From NCBI RefSeq assembly GCF_037893015.1, contig NC_133666.1:464990867-465054866 (forward strand): a DNA stretch of 64,000 nucleotides, read 5' to 3'. Positions 1 through 11,700 of this stretch are shown piece after piece; positions within the stretch are counted from its first letter, which is position 1; each line of letters opens with the position of its first letter. The notes beneath the pieces were generated by a model that saw only the letters and a program-made list of their open reading frames with translations, ran no database searches and was not told where the DNA came from. Source of the stretch: Macrotis lagotis. Its lineage: Eukaryota; Chordata; Mammalia; Peramelemorphia; Peramelidae. Position numbers and translations under genes: made by a program.

Positions 1-94
1 AGTAAGTACCATAGTTACTCCAAAACTCATGATGGTAATGCTATCATTCTTTTTCACTTATTTTATCCATTTCATTAAATATATTCACATACAT

Positions 95-271
95 AAAAAG
101 TAAAAATCATTTAAAAATTTTTGAGTTGCCTCCCTCCTGTGCCTTCCCTTCCTTGAGAAAGTAAGCAATTTTATATTGATTATAAGGGTGAAATCTAATA
201 CTTCATATTGACTAATATTTCCATATTATGTTACAAAAGAACACATAAAATAAAACAATAAAAATAAAGTT
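95..271 (-). mobile_element. L1 3' UTR, outer fragment of a minus-strand copy
   Basis: The reverse complement matches the L1 3' UTR seen on the plus strand at 840-960 (a ttctttcacaacatg-like stretch, then a G/A-rich run). It is the 3' part of the same minus-strand L1 that resumes at 1034. The two parts were split by the plus-strand L1 at 290-1033. Confidence 0.7.
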
Positions 272-289
272 AAAAATATGCTTCATTTG

Positions 290-1033
290 AAACTATACTC
301 AAAGGGCAATAAAATGAAATGATATATAACTTTTTGATCCAGCAATACCAATACTAGGTTTGTATCCTAAAGAGAATACAAAAAAGGATGAAAAACCCAC
401 AAGTACAAAAATATTTAGAGCAGTTATTTTTGTGGTGGCAAACAATCAATTGGGGACCACAATCAATTGGGGAATGGCTGAATAAATTATGATATATCAC
501 TGTGATGGAGTACTATTGTTCTATAAGAAATCATGAGGGACAGGATTTCAGAAAGGCCTGGAAAGACTTGCATGAACTGATGCTGATTGGAGAGAGCAGA
601 ATCAGAAGAACATTGTGCATACTATCAGTAACACTTTGTGATGATCAATTATGATAGAATTCCTCATCTCATCAGTACAATAATCAAAGACAATTCTAAA
701 GGACTTGTGACGGAAAATGCCATTCAAATCCAGAAAAGGAACTACAGAGTCTGAATGCACACCAAAACTTGATATTTTCGACATTTAAAATTTGTTTTAT
801 GAATTATGGTATATTTTTTCCTCTCATAATTTTTTATTTCACTTTTTAATTTGATTCTTCTTTCACAACATGATTGGTATGGATATATGTTTAACATATA
901 TTTGATTGCTAAGGGTAGTGAGGAGGAAAGGAAGGGAAAGAAGAAAATGTAAAACTCAACACCTTATCAAAAAGCATTGTTGAAAACTATCTTTGTATGT
1001 AATTGGAAAAATAAATAAAATTTTAAAAAAGAA
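290..1033 (+). mobile_element. 5'-truncated L1 (end of ORF2 plus 3' UTR), nested insertion
   Basis: The sequence collinear with the end of ORF2 in the full-length L1 further on includes the 'caattggggaatggctgaa' block and 'gacttgcatgaactgatgctg'. It is followed by a 3' UTR and an A-rich tail with AATAAA near 1012. Flanking direct repeats at 272-289 and 1034-1051 (aaaaatatgcttcatttg against aaaaatattcttcaatttg) fit a target-site duplication that has since drifted. The reading frame is broken, so there is no coding capacity. The insertion cut a minus-strand L1. Confidence 0.8.
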
Positions 1034-1620
1034 AAAATATTCTTCAATTTGCATTCAGAGTTTCTATCAGTTCACTCTCTAGAGATGGATAGCATTTTTC
1101 ATTGTGTGCCCTTTCAAATTGTCTTGCTCATTGTATTGCTAAGAATAACTTAGTCATTCACAGTTGGTCATTCTTACAATATTGCAGTTACTGTATATGT
1201 TCTCTCCTGGTTTTGAATTCTGAATATAAGTCTTCCCAGGGTTTTCTGAAAACATCCTGCTCTTCATTTCTTATAGTACAATATTTCATATACCACATAA
1301 TCATATACTACAACTTATTCATTAATGGGCACCCTTGATTTCCAGTTCTTTGCCACCACAAAGAGATGCTGTAAATATTCTTAAATAGATGTTTTCCCTT
1401 GTATTTGATACCTTTCGGATATTAGTAGTGGTATTACTGGATTAAAGGGTACACCCAGTTTTATAGACCTTAAAGCATAATTCCAAACTTTTCTATAGAA
1501 TGGTTGAACTACCCCACAAATCCAGCAACAGTTATTAGAGTCTCAATTTTTTCACATACTTTCCAGAATTTGTCATTTTCCTTTTCTGTTATGTTAGTCA
1601 ACTTGACATCATCCTTTATC
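1034..1620 (-). mobile_element. L1 ORF2 C-terminal and 3' UTR fragment, minus strand
   Basis: The reverse complement reads through the L1 ORF2 end (a 'tggcaaagaactggaaatc' block, then 'ctataagaaatg') and on into a 3' UTR that joins the piece at 95-271. It is the older host of the nested plus-strand L1. Frames are decayed. The 5' limit near 1620 is where the resemblance to L1 stops. Confidence 0.75.
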
Positions 1621-2548
1621 CCTGGTTCAGTGCTTCTAAAATATCACAAATCACTTACATTCTCTGCTTCTTTTTTTCCCATCCATAACATGGTACTTGC
1701 TTACTATTTACCACTCAGAAATATCAGAGAAAAATTCAGATATTTTCTTCCTCTTGGGAATTTAGCTCTGTAGAGTGAAAGACTTGTTGATTTTTTTCTA
1801 TTTATTAATTCTTATTCATTAATAATGAAAGAATATAATACATTGCTTTGTCACCCTTAATTTATAGTTCAAGAACTGGAAAACCATCTTGTGTAAACAT
1901 TATAGATTACTGTGGAGATTGAAATTATCCAAAAGTTCCACTAGCAAGAAGTATTTGAGGGAGGATTTGAAACTTTTTTCTCAAAAGTCAATAATATATC
2001 CTTTATGACAAGCTGCCTACATAGTTGTGGCAAATCAGAACAGAAAAAGACATGCATATATATCTTTATTTGTTGCTTCATTCTAAATGGGAATGAAAAG
2101 GAAATGGAAAAACAAAAGTGCTATAAAAATGTACAAATGCCCCTCCCATATCCTTTGAATCCATTAAATTCAATGTGCTCATAAACAAGTGACTGTGTGT
2201 CTCACAACTAAATAGCTATCTTATTTAAGGCATCTGGATGTACACTGTAATAAGCCTTGGTTCCTTAAAAGCTAAGTTTGCAATTTATTCACATCTAAGA
2301 AGTCTTTCATGATTCACATGGAAAAGGAGTTAAACTTGTCTGTCAAACCCTAGAAGGAAGAACAAGGACCAATCTGTAGAAGTTATAGGGAAACTACTCA
2401 GAAATATACATAAGGAAAAACTTCCGAAAATCAGGGCTGTTCAAAAACAGAATAGACTACCTTTACTTTGACAACCAATGAGTTTCCATCACTTGAGTCT
2501 TTCAGTGAAGTCTGGATGACCACCTGCCATCTATGAATGTAAGTTAGG
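1621..2548. other. Non-coding sequence, nothing recognised
   Basis: AT-rich unique or very old sequence. I see no repeat family, no open frame of note and no RNA gene. Confidence 0.5.
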
Positions 2549-2679
2549 AGAACAAGAACAAATACAAGAAGAAACAACAAAAACAAGAACAAGAATAAGA
2601 AGAACAGAACAACCACCACCACAACAAGAAAAGAACATGAAGAAACAGAACAATAGCAACAGCAACAGCAACAGTACCA

Positions 2680-2715
<36 letters not shown>

Positions 2716-2722
2716 CACTACT
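2549..2722. repeat. Degenerate trinucleotide repeat (AAC/AAG/CAG, then pure TAC)
   Basis: The tract starts as imperfect AAG/AAC/AGC triplets, passes through ACC triplets and ends in a pure TAC run at about 2679-2715. All frames through it look open only because of the period-3 composition; they are not genes. Confidence 0.9.
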
Positions 2723-2859
2723 TTTTAATTCCAGGTCCAAATCTACTATAGGACAAATCATGATCCTCATGGTTCAATGATGAATAATGTCCCTTGATCC
2801 TACCCTATCCCATCCCTATGCTTGGTGTAGTAGATGGAAGTAACATATAGCTAGGAATA

Positions 2860-3050
2860 GACCTCAGAATGAGTCTCAGCTCTGCCTCTTCCTAGCTAAT
2901 CATGCTCAAATTATTATATTTTTCTGAGCTTCCAATTCTGTATCCTCAAAATGGTGATATTAACCCTGGAAGTGCCTACTTCAAATGACTGCTGTAAAGA
3001 TCAAGTGAGATAATGTCATAAAGGCCTATAAAAATGTTAGCCATTTTTAT
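2860..3050 (+). mobile_element. MIR SINE relic
   Basis: Core sequence in sense order: a 'ctctgcctcttcctagct' head, 'tgtatcctcaaaatggtgatatta', then 'tgtaaagatcaagtgagataatgt'. This matches the well-known MIR layout, strongly diverged. Confidence 0.75.
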
Positions 3051-3894
3051 GATGACCATTTCAAATTATCACTAAAGTGTGAACTCAGTTCAGAATGTCT
3101 TTCCTTCTTGTTAAAATTCCTAAATATGAACTCGTGCCATCATGAAACTACCATAATGATGAACAGTAGAGGAAAAGGATTTCTGTTTCAGAATGAAGAA
3201 GTTTAAAACCCTAATTGATTGGAAACACTTGGGTAATGGAATCCACTGGGTCTTATTAATATTGCATTGACACATTAACTTATCTTCTGGCTCAGGAGCA
3301 AAATACTACAGATGGGAACCCCACACTATGGTACATCCAGGGCAAGATTTCTGACCTTAGATTTATGTTATCTAAAGCAACAAACCCAGCTGCCTACATC
3401 ATGGCCTGAATTACAGATTTCCCATTTAGCCAGATAACATGAATCTGCTGTTACAATTATGTCCCCAATTACAACCTTCTCAAGTGTGGATGGCATTGTA
3501 ATGTGACTGTTTACTTTGTTCTCTAGCTTTGCCTTTGGGCAAAAGTACATCTAGGGTTCATGAATCCCAGTCTAAATAAGTTGTTCCACCTAATTATTGA
3601 GTAGAGCTGTCTATAAGACTGATGTTGGTGATAATCTCTGGAGTCCAACTTCTCCGTTCACCACAGTGCTTGTATCTTCTTTCAGAGAAGATATTTCATC
3701 AAAGCTCTACAATCAAGGGAGCACTAACAAACTCTCCCCTTTGTTGAGGGGAAAAAAATCATTACTTTTGCTGAGAGGAAAGGATATTCCCTCAGATCTA
3801 GAGGTATTTTGTTGAGAATCTAAAACAAACTCTGGGCTAGGTCCTAATGCCTCTTCTTGGAGTCTACTCTAAAGCTGAATTACTCTAGCACATA
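3051..3894. other. Non-coding sequence, nothing recognised
   Basis: No repeat family or convincing open frame recognised. The short frames at 3368-3550 and 3597-3815 show no domain and no conserved pattern. Confidence 0.45.
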
Positions 3895-3995
3895 GAATCA
3901 TTACACCTGAGGGGAACCAGAGTGGTCATCTATTTCAACCCCATTTTTCACTGATGAGAAAACTGAGGCCCAGAGAGATGAAACCACTAGTCTGT
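3895..3995 (-). mobile_element. MIR-type relic
   Basis: 'ctgatgagaaaactgaggcc' followed by 'cagagagatgaaaccac' is the antisense MIR core (gatgaggaaactgaggccc). Confidence 0.7.
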
Positions 3996-4004
3996 TTTCT
4001 TCAA

Positions 4005-4290
4005 GTCTCCGTTAAAATTCTATTATCATCAAGAAGCATTTCCCAGTTCTCCCTCATCTTAATGTCTTCCCTCTAAGTTGATTTCCCTTTTATTCTGTAT
4101 GTAACTATTTGTATATAATTATTTGCCATCTTGTCTTCCATATTAGATGGGAAGCTCTTGACTTACTGTTTGGTTTTGTTTTTTTTTTTTTTTTTTTGCC
4201 TTTCTTTGTAGCCTCAGCACTTAGGACTGTGCTAAGCGCTTGTTCATTGATATGGCTTGTTCAATGGGAGTTGAACTAAGTTTCTGAGTG
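4005..4290 (+). mobile_element. L2 LINE 3' end
   Basis: Sense L2 3' end: 'ttagatgggaagctcttga', a poly-T expansion at 4179-4197, 'tgcctttctttgtagcctcag', then 'cacttaggactgtgctaagcgcttgttcattga' read in parts. This is the usual L2 terminus before its short tandem tail. Confidence 0.7.
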
Positions 4291-4359
4291 TTTGGCCTAC
4301 ATAGCTTCTCTGCTTCTGAGATATTTGGATGCTTTCTGAGAGAGAAGAAGAAAATTCCA

Positions 4360-4974
4360 CAAAACCAAGAATTTATTAAGCACCTATGTTCCAGTGTTGT
4401 GGTAGACATTAGTGTTACAAAGAAAAAAAATGAAACAGTCCTTGCCCTCAAAGATAGAAGTAACATTCTACTGGAAGGAAGCAACATTTACATTAATAGA
4501 ATAATATAAAATATACTTAATGTAATTTCAAGGGTGTGGAAACAATAACAACCAAGGAAATAAAGAAAGGTCTAGTGTAATAATTAATACTTGAATTTAG
4601 AATGATGTTGAAATTTCAAGAGGAAGAGATGAAAAATAGAAGAAAAATAGCCCTTGCAAAGGCATGGAAACAGAAGATAAATTGGGATGCATGGGGAATA
4701 CCAAAGTCTAATTTGATTGTACTGTAGAATGCATGAAAGGGAGTAAGGTGAAAAAACAGTTTGGAAAGATAGGTTAGAGTTAAATATCATCCCAAAGCAA
4801 GATGAAGTCACTGAAGCTTCTTGAACAGAAAAGTGACATGGCCAAAACTATGGTTTGGGAATATTGATCTGGGACCTTGATAGAGAATGTATTGGAGAAA
4901 GAGAAACTGGAATCACAAAGATAAATTGATAGGCTATTACAATAGTCCAAGAGCTAATTGATAAGTTAATTCCT
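4360..4974 (-). mobile_element. L2 LINE, minus strand, 3' part
   Basis: It begins with the antisense L2 terminus ('aatttattaagcacctatg', then 'cagtccttgccctca'). It runs upstream through 'gacatggccaaaacta' to 'ctattacaatagtcc', the antisense of an L2 ORF2 region. A SINE interrupts it at 4975. Confidence 0.7.
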
Positions 4975-5283
4975 TGTTCATATGAGTGAAGATGTTTGTC
5001 CTTTGTTCTCAAAGAAGACCATAATACTAGAGAGGTGATGCCATGACAAGCATGTAAATTGAATTCGTGTGGGTAGTACTATGATAAGTCACCAGCCTTA
5101 CTTTCTCTTCCAGAGCCATCTAGGTCCAGGGGTCAGATATGAATCAAGATGACTGGAGATGTGTTAAGTGACTAGCCCAAGGTCACACAGCTAGTAAGTG
5201 TCAAGGGTCTGAGGTTGGATTTGAATTCAGGTCCTTCTGACTACAAGGCCAGTGCTCTATCTACTATGCCACCTAGTTACCGT
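4975..5283 (-). mobile_element. tRNA-headed SINE with RTE-like tail, minus strand
   Basis: Read in reverse, the head is ggtaactaggtggcatag and the B box lies in 'ttgaattcaggtcc'. The plus-strand left end 'tttgtcctttgttctcaaag' followed by 'aagaccata' is the antisense of the tail shared with the RTE LINE at 61.68 kb. It splits the L2. Confidence 0.8.
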
Positions 5284-6144
5284 TTCATATGAGTAGACAG
5301 AATGGGATGAAACACATTGTGGACAGTGAGGAGTTGAAGATAAAGATGGAAAGGTTGAGAATGGTAGTGTCATTTCTGAAAGTCAAAATATTTGGTTGTT
5401 CTGAACACAATCACCATAAATTTGATATGTATTTGACATACGGGTAGTGATATAAACTAAGCAATTAGAGATACAAGAAGGGTGCTTTAGACAAGGACTG
5501 GATCAGTATATTTGGTATATATCTCCACAAACATGATAATTGAATTGCATGTGTATATGTGCATGAGGACCCAAGAGAGGACCCTAGGAAAAACTTAAAC
5601 TTAAACATTTGCAGTAGAACATGGATGATGGTGATCTAGCAAAGGTAAATGAGATAGATTGGTTAACAGTCAACTGCTTAGAAGAAGGAAGAGAGAGTAT
5701 TGTAATGGAAACCTCAGGCAAGAAGAATATACAAGAAGAAATGGTGATCAGCTGTGTCAAATTCTGCAGGGAAGTCAAGAAAAATGAACATGTAACAATT
5801 ATTAGATCACTGGCAACCATGAAGAAAGTAGTTTTAGTCAGGGAGTGGAGTTTAAAGAGTGAGTATCATTGTGAAAGAGACTGAATGTGAGTAAAGATAG
5901 TGTTTTCTAGAAGTTTGCCAGTGAAAGGGGAGAAATCTATCCTGGTTGGAGGAACAAGTGAAGATTCTTTAAGACTGGGAAATCTCTGCATTTTTTTTTT
6001 TACAAAAAGGAAATAAGTCAATTAATATTATAGTTTGGAAAAAATAAAGGAAAAATTTGAAAAGAGAGAGGAGATGATTGGAATGGTAAGCTCCCTTAGG
6101 ATATCAAAAGGTATGGAGATCAAGATCACAGAGAAACTCACCTT
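5284..6144 (-). mobile_element. L2 LINE, minus strand, ORF2 region
   Basis: This continues the L2 of 4360-4974. 'gtgatcagctgtgtcaaat', 'catgtaacaatt' and 'gatcactggcaacc' are antisense to the L2 reverse-transcriptase region that encodes the FDTVDH motif. The frame at 5621-5884 is an antisense chance frame. The L1 at 6161 cut this L2, which resumes at 12863. Confidence 0.6.
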
Positions 6145-6160
6145 GAAAAAGAAAAGATTA
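6145..6160. repeat. Left target-site duplication of the full-length L1
   Basis: The 16 bases gaaaaagaaaagatta recur exactly at 12847-12862. The preceding 'cctt|gaaaa' junction resembles the TT/AAAA cleavage preference of the L1 endonuclease. Confidence 0.9.
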
Positions 6161-6923
6161 GGTCGGGGCCAAGACAGTGGAGAGAAGGCAGGCAGAGTTC
6201 TAAAGTCTCCTGATCTCTTCCCCATCTATCACATGAAACAAAGCTCTTAAAGGTAATCCTACCCAGAAAACCCAGAAAGAAAAGCCAGGAGAAAAAACGT
6301 GTACCTCAGGATTTCTCTCTGGCAGCAGCTTTGGCTGAATTCAGGCCGGTGAGTCTGAGCTCCCAGGAAAGATCAGCCAGACCAAGAGCTGAATCGGAAC
6401 CAGGAGTCTGAGGGCCCGAGAGCCGGACCTGCTGGATCAGTGGTGGGGCTGGACGAAGGGGGCTTGGGTCCATGGGGAAGCAGAGGTGCTGGTGTTGGGG
6501 CTGTCCCCCTGGAGCTTGGGAAAGGGGCTGCGGGGAGAGGTCTGGTGCAGGACACCTGGGGACACCATCCCTGGGCTCCTCAGGTCTGAGAAACTCTGAG
6601 CCCACGCCTCCATTGCACTGAGGCCTCCTCTCAAACAAATGCAAATTATTTCTGCCTCAAGCCCAGGTGTGTGAGCAAAAGAACCAGCCCAGCTGAGGAA
6701 TCACCTCAGGCCAGGGTAAAGCCCACCATTGATTGAAGGCAAAAGAATTCAATAGCTCCAATTCCCTCCCTCAAGCAAAGGGAGAAGGCCTAGCAACCAA
6801 GGTCACAGACACCCCAGAGAGGGCAACCAGCTCCTCCTACTGGCCAGCCAGAGAAACTGCACTCAGTAAAGCCTTTAGAGATCCCAGGTGAACCAGCCCC
6901 ACCCAACTCAAGGTCGTAGCATA
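6161..6923 (+). promoter_or_regulatory. L1 5' UTR (internal promoter region)
   Basis: It begins 'ggtcggggccaagacagtgg', resembling the 'gccaagatgg' start of the older L1 at 21.26 kb. The middle (6340-6640) is far more GC-rich than its surroundings. L1 5' UTRs carry an internal RNA polymerase II promoter; that role is inferred from position. The minus strand is open for 112 codons at 6306-6644 (see findings). Confidence 0.75.
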
Positions 6924-7918
6924 ATGAAGAAGGGTCAGCAGAAAGGTGGATACATAGAAAAATTCCTGGAAGGGAAAGACCCCAACCCAGAGAGACCTGG
7001 AACCTCTGAGGAGAATACAGTCTGGTCTCCAACACAGAAAGACTTCCTTGAAGAAATAAGGAAGGAGTTTAAAAATCAACTGGAAAATTTGGGGGAGACA
7101 ATTAATACCTTGAAAATGAGAATAATTCTCTCAGATCCTCAAATGAGCAAATGCAAAAAGAAATTAATTCTCTCAAAACCTCAATGGGTCAAATGGAAAG
7201 CTCTTTCAAAAGTAGAATCGACCAATTGGAAAAGGTTAATGAAGAAAACTCCTCCCCCCAAAAATAATGGAGTCTACAGAAACTAATGACTCCACGAGAC
7301 AGCAAGAGTCAGTTAAACAAAATAAAAAAATAGAAAAAATAGAAGCAAATGTGAAATACCTCATCAACAAAACCACTGACCTTGAGAACAGATCGAGGAG
7401 GGGAAACCTGAAAATTATAGGACTTCCTGAAAACATTGAAGAGAAAAAAAAGCCTGGACTTAATATTACAGGATCTAGTGATGGGAAACTGCCCTGACAT
7501 CATGGAATCGGAGGGCAAAGTAGTTATTGAAAGAGTACATCGATCCCCACCAGAAAAAGATCCTAAAAGGAAAACACAAAGGAATGTTGTGGCCAAACTC
7601 CAGAACTATCAGATAAAAGAGAAAATCCTGCAAGCAGCCAGAAAGAAACAATTTAAATATCAAGGAGCCACAGTAAGGATCATGCAGGACCTGGCTGCAT
7701 CAACTTTAAGGGATCGAAGGGCCTGGAACGAGATATTTCGAAGAGCACAGAAGCTTGGAATGCAGCCAAGAATCTACTTTCCTGCAAAGCTGAGCCTTCT
7801 CTTCCAGGGAAAAAGATGGACATTTAACGAAATGGAAGAATTCCAAAAATTTCTGATAAAAAGACCAGAGCTAAACAGAAAATTTGGATATCAAACAGGA
7901 GGTTCAAGAGACACATGA
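6924..7918 (+). pseudogene. L1 ORF1 (RNA-binding protein), frameshifted
   Basis: L1 ORF1p is a trimeric nucleic-acid chaperone that coats L1 RNA. The ATG at 6924 opens MKKGQQKGGYIEKF and fits better than the in-frame upstream ATG at 6888. A coiled-coil-like middle full of K, E, N and Q follows. The RNA-recognition domain is marked by 'RRGNLKIIGLPEN' near 7395-7435 and the C-terminal domain by 'QDLAASTLRDRRAWNEIF' near 7685-7740. The protein is split by three frameshifts, near 7110 (A run), 7252-7264 (C then A run) and 7441-7451 (A run). Summed over the frames the length is about 330 residues, normal for the family. It is non-functional as written. Confidence 0.9.
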
Positions 7919-8711
7919 AAAGGTAAAAAAAGGGGGGGGGGGTAAAAGGAAAAAATGCAATCCAGCAAGTTGAAACTGGCTATATCCCAGCATGGGGGTG
8001 GGTAGAGACTCTCATAAATCCTGAGAATCCTGAGAAATGTAATTCTAACAGAGAGAATATACCTAGCCAGAAATGCTGGACATCCATGACCTATCCATGA
8101 GACTGATATTTAATGGGATGTAACTGGCTTTAACTCCACTGGGGAGAAAGACTCTAATAACTCTCAGGAATTTGGACTCTATTCAACAGAATATACTGAA
8201 CTAGAAGGGACAGACAATCAGAATTTTCTATGACTTAGATAGAATGATCTAAAAAAAAATACACTACCTCCCTAAAAAGGGGGACAGGAAAGAGATGGGA
8301 GGCAGGAGGGGACTGAATGGGACAAATCTCATTACACTAAGAGGTACAAAAAACCTATGTAATAGAGGGGAAGAAGGGAGTAGAGGAGAAACACCTGAAT
8401 CTTCTTCTCATCAAACTTGGTTTAAAGTCAACCTACACATACTCAGTTAACTTACAAAACATCCAACCTTTCAAGAAGTAAAAGGGGGAAAGGGGAGGGG
8501 GGACAGAGAAAGGGATGGGGAGTGGAGGAAATAAGGGGAAATAACAAAAGGAAGGGAAGGGAACAGGGAAAGGGGAAAGAAAGGGGAGGGAGTGATATAG
8601 GAGGGCAAACACACTGAAGGGGGTGGTATTCAAAAACAAAATACTGGGGAATGTGGATAAAAGGGGGGGGAAGGGGGAAAATACAAACAGAGGGAAGATA
8701 GCACAGAGGGC
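7919..8711 (+). other. Long G/A-rich spacer between L1 ORF1 and ORF2
   Basis: About 0.8 kb separates the ORFs, compared with some 60 bases in human L1. It is polypurine-rich with G runs at 7932-7942, 8276-8283, 8465-8500 and 8663-8682. The older L1 at 22.69-22.98 kb has the same kind of spacer, so this is a lineage feature and not a local expansion. No open frame of note. Confidence 0.8.
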
Positions 8712-11700
8712 AATAAAGAATTAGTAATCATAACCTTAAATGTGAATGGGATGAACTCTCCCTTAAAACATAAGCAAATAGCAGAGTGGATTAAAAACCG
8801 GAATCCTACAATACGCTGCTTACAAGAAACTCATTTGAAGCAGAGAGACACATATAGAGTAAAGGTAAAAGGTTGGAGCAAAATATATTTTGCTTCAGCT
8901 GAAGTAAAAAAAGCAGGGGTAGCAATCCTTCTCTCAGACAAACCAGCAGCAAAAATAGATAGCATTAAAAGAGATAAGGAAGGAAAATTTATCCTCCTAA
9001 AAGGTACCATAGACAATAAAGTCATTTCAATATTGAATATAAATGCACCCAGTGGGACAGCACCCAGATTCTTAGAGGAGAAGCTGAAAGAATTACAGGA
9101 AGACATAGACAGCAAAACTCTACTAGTAGGAGACCTCAACCTCGCACTATCAGATCTAGATAAATCAAATCATAAAACAAACAAGAAAGAAATTAGCGAG
9201 GTAAATAGATTGTTAGAAAAATTAGATATGGTAGACTTATGGAGGAAACTGATAGGAAGGAATATACCTTTTTCTCTGCAGTACATGGAATTTATACAAA
9301 AATTGACCATGTACTAGGACATAAAAACCTAATGATCAACTGCAGAAAGGCAGAAATAGTGAATACATCTTTCTCAGATCACAATGCAATAAAAGTCATA
9401 TGCAATACTGGGTCAAGGAGATATAGACCCAGAGCAAATTGGAAACATCTTAAAAAATGAGTGGACCAAAAAACAAATAATAGAAAGAATTAACCATTTT
9501 ATCCTAGATAATGATAATAATGAAACAACATACCAAAACCTATGGGATTCATTCAAAGCAACTCTCAGGGGATATATTATAGCTCTAAATTCTTATATGA
9601 ATAAATTGGAGAAAGAGGAAATCAATGAACTAAACATGCAACTAAAAAAATTAGAGAAAGAACAAATCAAAAATCCCCAATCAAATACCAAATTAGAAAT
9701 TTTAAAAATCAAAGGAGAAATTAATAAAATTGAAAGCAAAAAAACTATTGAATTAATAAATAAAACCAAAAGTTGGTATTATGAAAAAAACCAATAAAAT
9801 TGATAAACCTCTGGTCAATTTGATTAAAAAAAAGAAAGAAGAAAACCAAATTGCTAGTATTATAAATGAAAAAGGCAAACTCACCACCAATGAGGAGGAA
9901 ATTAAAGTAATAATTTGAAATTATTTTGCCCAACTTTATGGCAATAAATTTGATAATCTAGGTGAAATGGATGAATATTTACAAAAATATAAGTTGCCCA
10001 GGTTAAATAAAGAAGAGATTAAATACCTGAACAGCCCTATCTCAGAAAAAGAAATTCAACAAGCCATTAGTGAACTCCCTAAAAAAAATATCCAAGGCCT
10101 GATGGATTCACAAGTGAATTCTACCAAACATTTAAGGAATAATTGGTTCCAATCCTATATAAACTCTTTGGAAAAATAGGGAAAGATGGAACTCTGCCTA
10201 ACTCTTTCTATGAAACCAATATGGTGCTGCTACCTAAACCAGGAAGAGTTAAAACAGAGAAAGAAAATTATAGACCTATTTCCCTCATGAATATAGATGC
10301 AAAAATCCTAAATAAAACCATAGCAAAACGACTACAAGTCATCACTAGGATAATACATTATGATCAAGTAGGATTTACTCCAGGAATGCAGGGTCGGTTC
10401 AATATTAGGAAAACTGTGGTATACTCAATTATATCAATAAGAAACCTATCAGAAACCATATGATCATATCAATAGATGCTGAAAAAGCTTTTGACAAAAT
10501 ACAGCATCCATTCCTATTAAAAACACTAGAGAGTGTAGGAATAAATGGACTATTCCTTAAATCTGAAACCATCAACAAACATTATACTCAATGGGGAGAG
10601 GCTAGAGGCATTTCCAATAAGATCAGGGGTTAAACAAGGGTGCCCATTATCACCACTAATATTCAATATTGTATTAGAAATGTTGGCATCAGCAATTAGA
10701 GAAGAAAAAGAAATTAAAGGAAATAGAATTGGGAAGGAAGAGACAAAACTCTCACTATTCGCAGATGAATCCCAAGAAATCATCTAAAAAACTACTGGAA
10801 ACAATTAGCAATTTTAGCAAAGTTGCAGGTTATAAAATAAACCCCCATAAATCCTCAACTTTCCTATATATGACTAGCAAGAAACAGCAGGAAGAGCTAG
10901 AAAGAGAAATTCCATTCAAAGTAACCTCTGACAGTGTAAAATACCTGGGAGTCTATTTGCCAAGACAGACTCAGAATCTTTTTGAAAACAATTATAAAAC
11001 ACTTCTCACACAAATTAAATCAGATTTAAATAACTGGGCAAATATCAACTGCTCATGGATAGGTAGAGCTAATATAATAAAAATGACAATTCTACCAAAA
11101 CTAAACTATCTGTTTAGTGCCCTACCAATCAAAATTCCAAAAAATTACTTTAATGAGCTAGAAAAAAATTGTAAGTAAATTCATATGGAGAAATAAAAAG
11201 TCAAGAATTGCCAGGAGCTTAATGAAAAAAAATGCAAATGAAGGTGGCTTAGCACTACCAGATCTAAAATTAGATTATAAAGTATCAGTCATCAAAACTG
11301 TTTGGTATTGGCTAAGAAACAGAGTGGTGGACCAATGGAATAGACTAGGTGTAAAAACAGAAGAGGATTATAATAATCTGCTGTTTGATAAACCCAAAGA
11401 GTCTGGCCATTGGGATAAAAACTCCCTCTTTGATAAAACTGCTGGGATAATTGGAAGTTAGTATGGAAGAAACTTAGAGTAGACCAACACCTCACACCCT
11501 TTACCAAGATAAGATCAAAATGGTTACAGGACATAGACATAAAAAACAATACTATAAGCAAATTAGAAGATCAAGGACTAGTCTACCTGTCAGATCTATG
11601 GAAAGGGGAACAGTTTATGACTAAGGAAGAGTTGGAGAACATCACTAAAAACCAATTAGATGATTTCGATTACATTAAATTAAAAAGTTTTTGCACAGAT

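Noticed and set aside
2431..2770. Two minus-strand open frames rich in Val, Ser or Leu
   Set aside because: They are translations of the trinucleotide repeat at 2549-2722 and have no other support.
5621..5884. An 87-codon open frame with a protein-like look
   Set aside because: It lies antisense within the L2 ORF2 relic, so its apparent order comes from the LINE on the other strand.
6888..6923. Upstream ATG for L1 ORF1
   Set aside because: It is in frame, but the residues it adds do not look like the L1 ORF1 N-terminus; the ATG at 6924 gives the usual lysine/glutamine-rich start.
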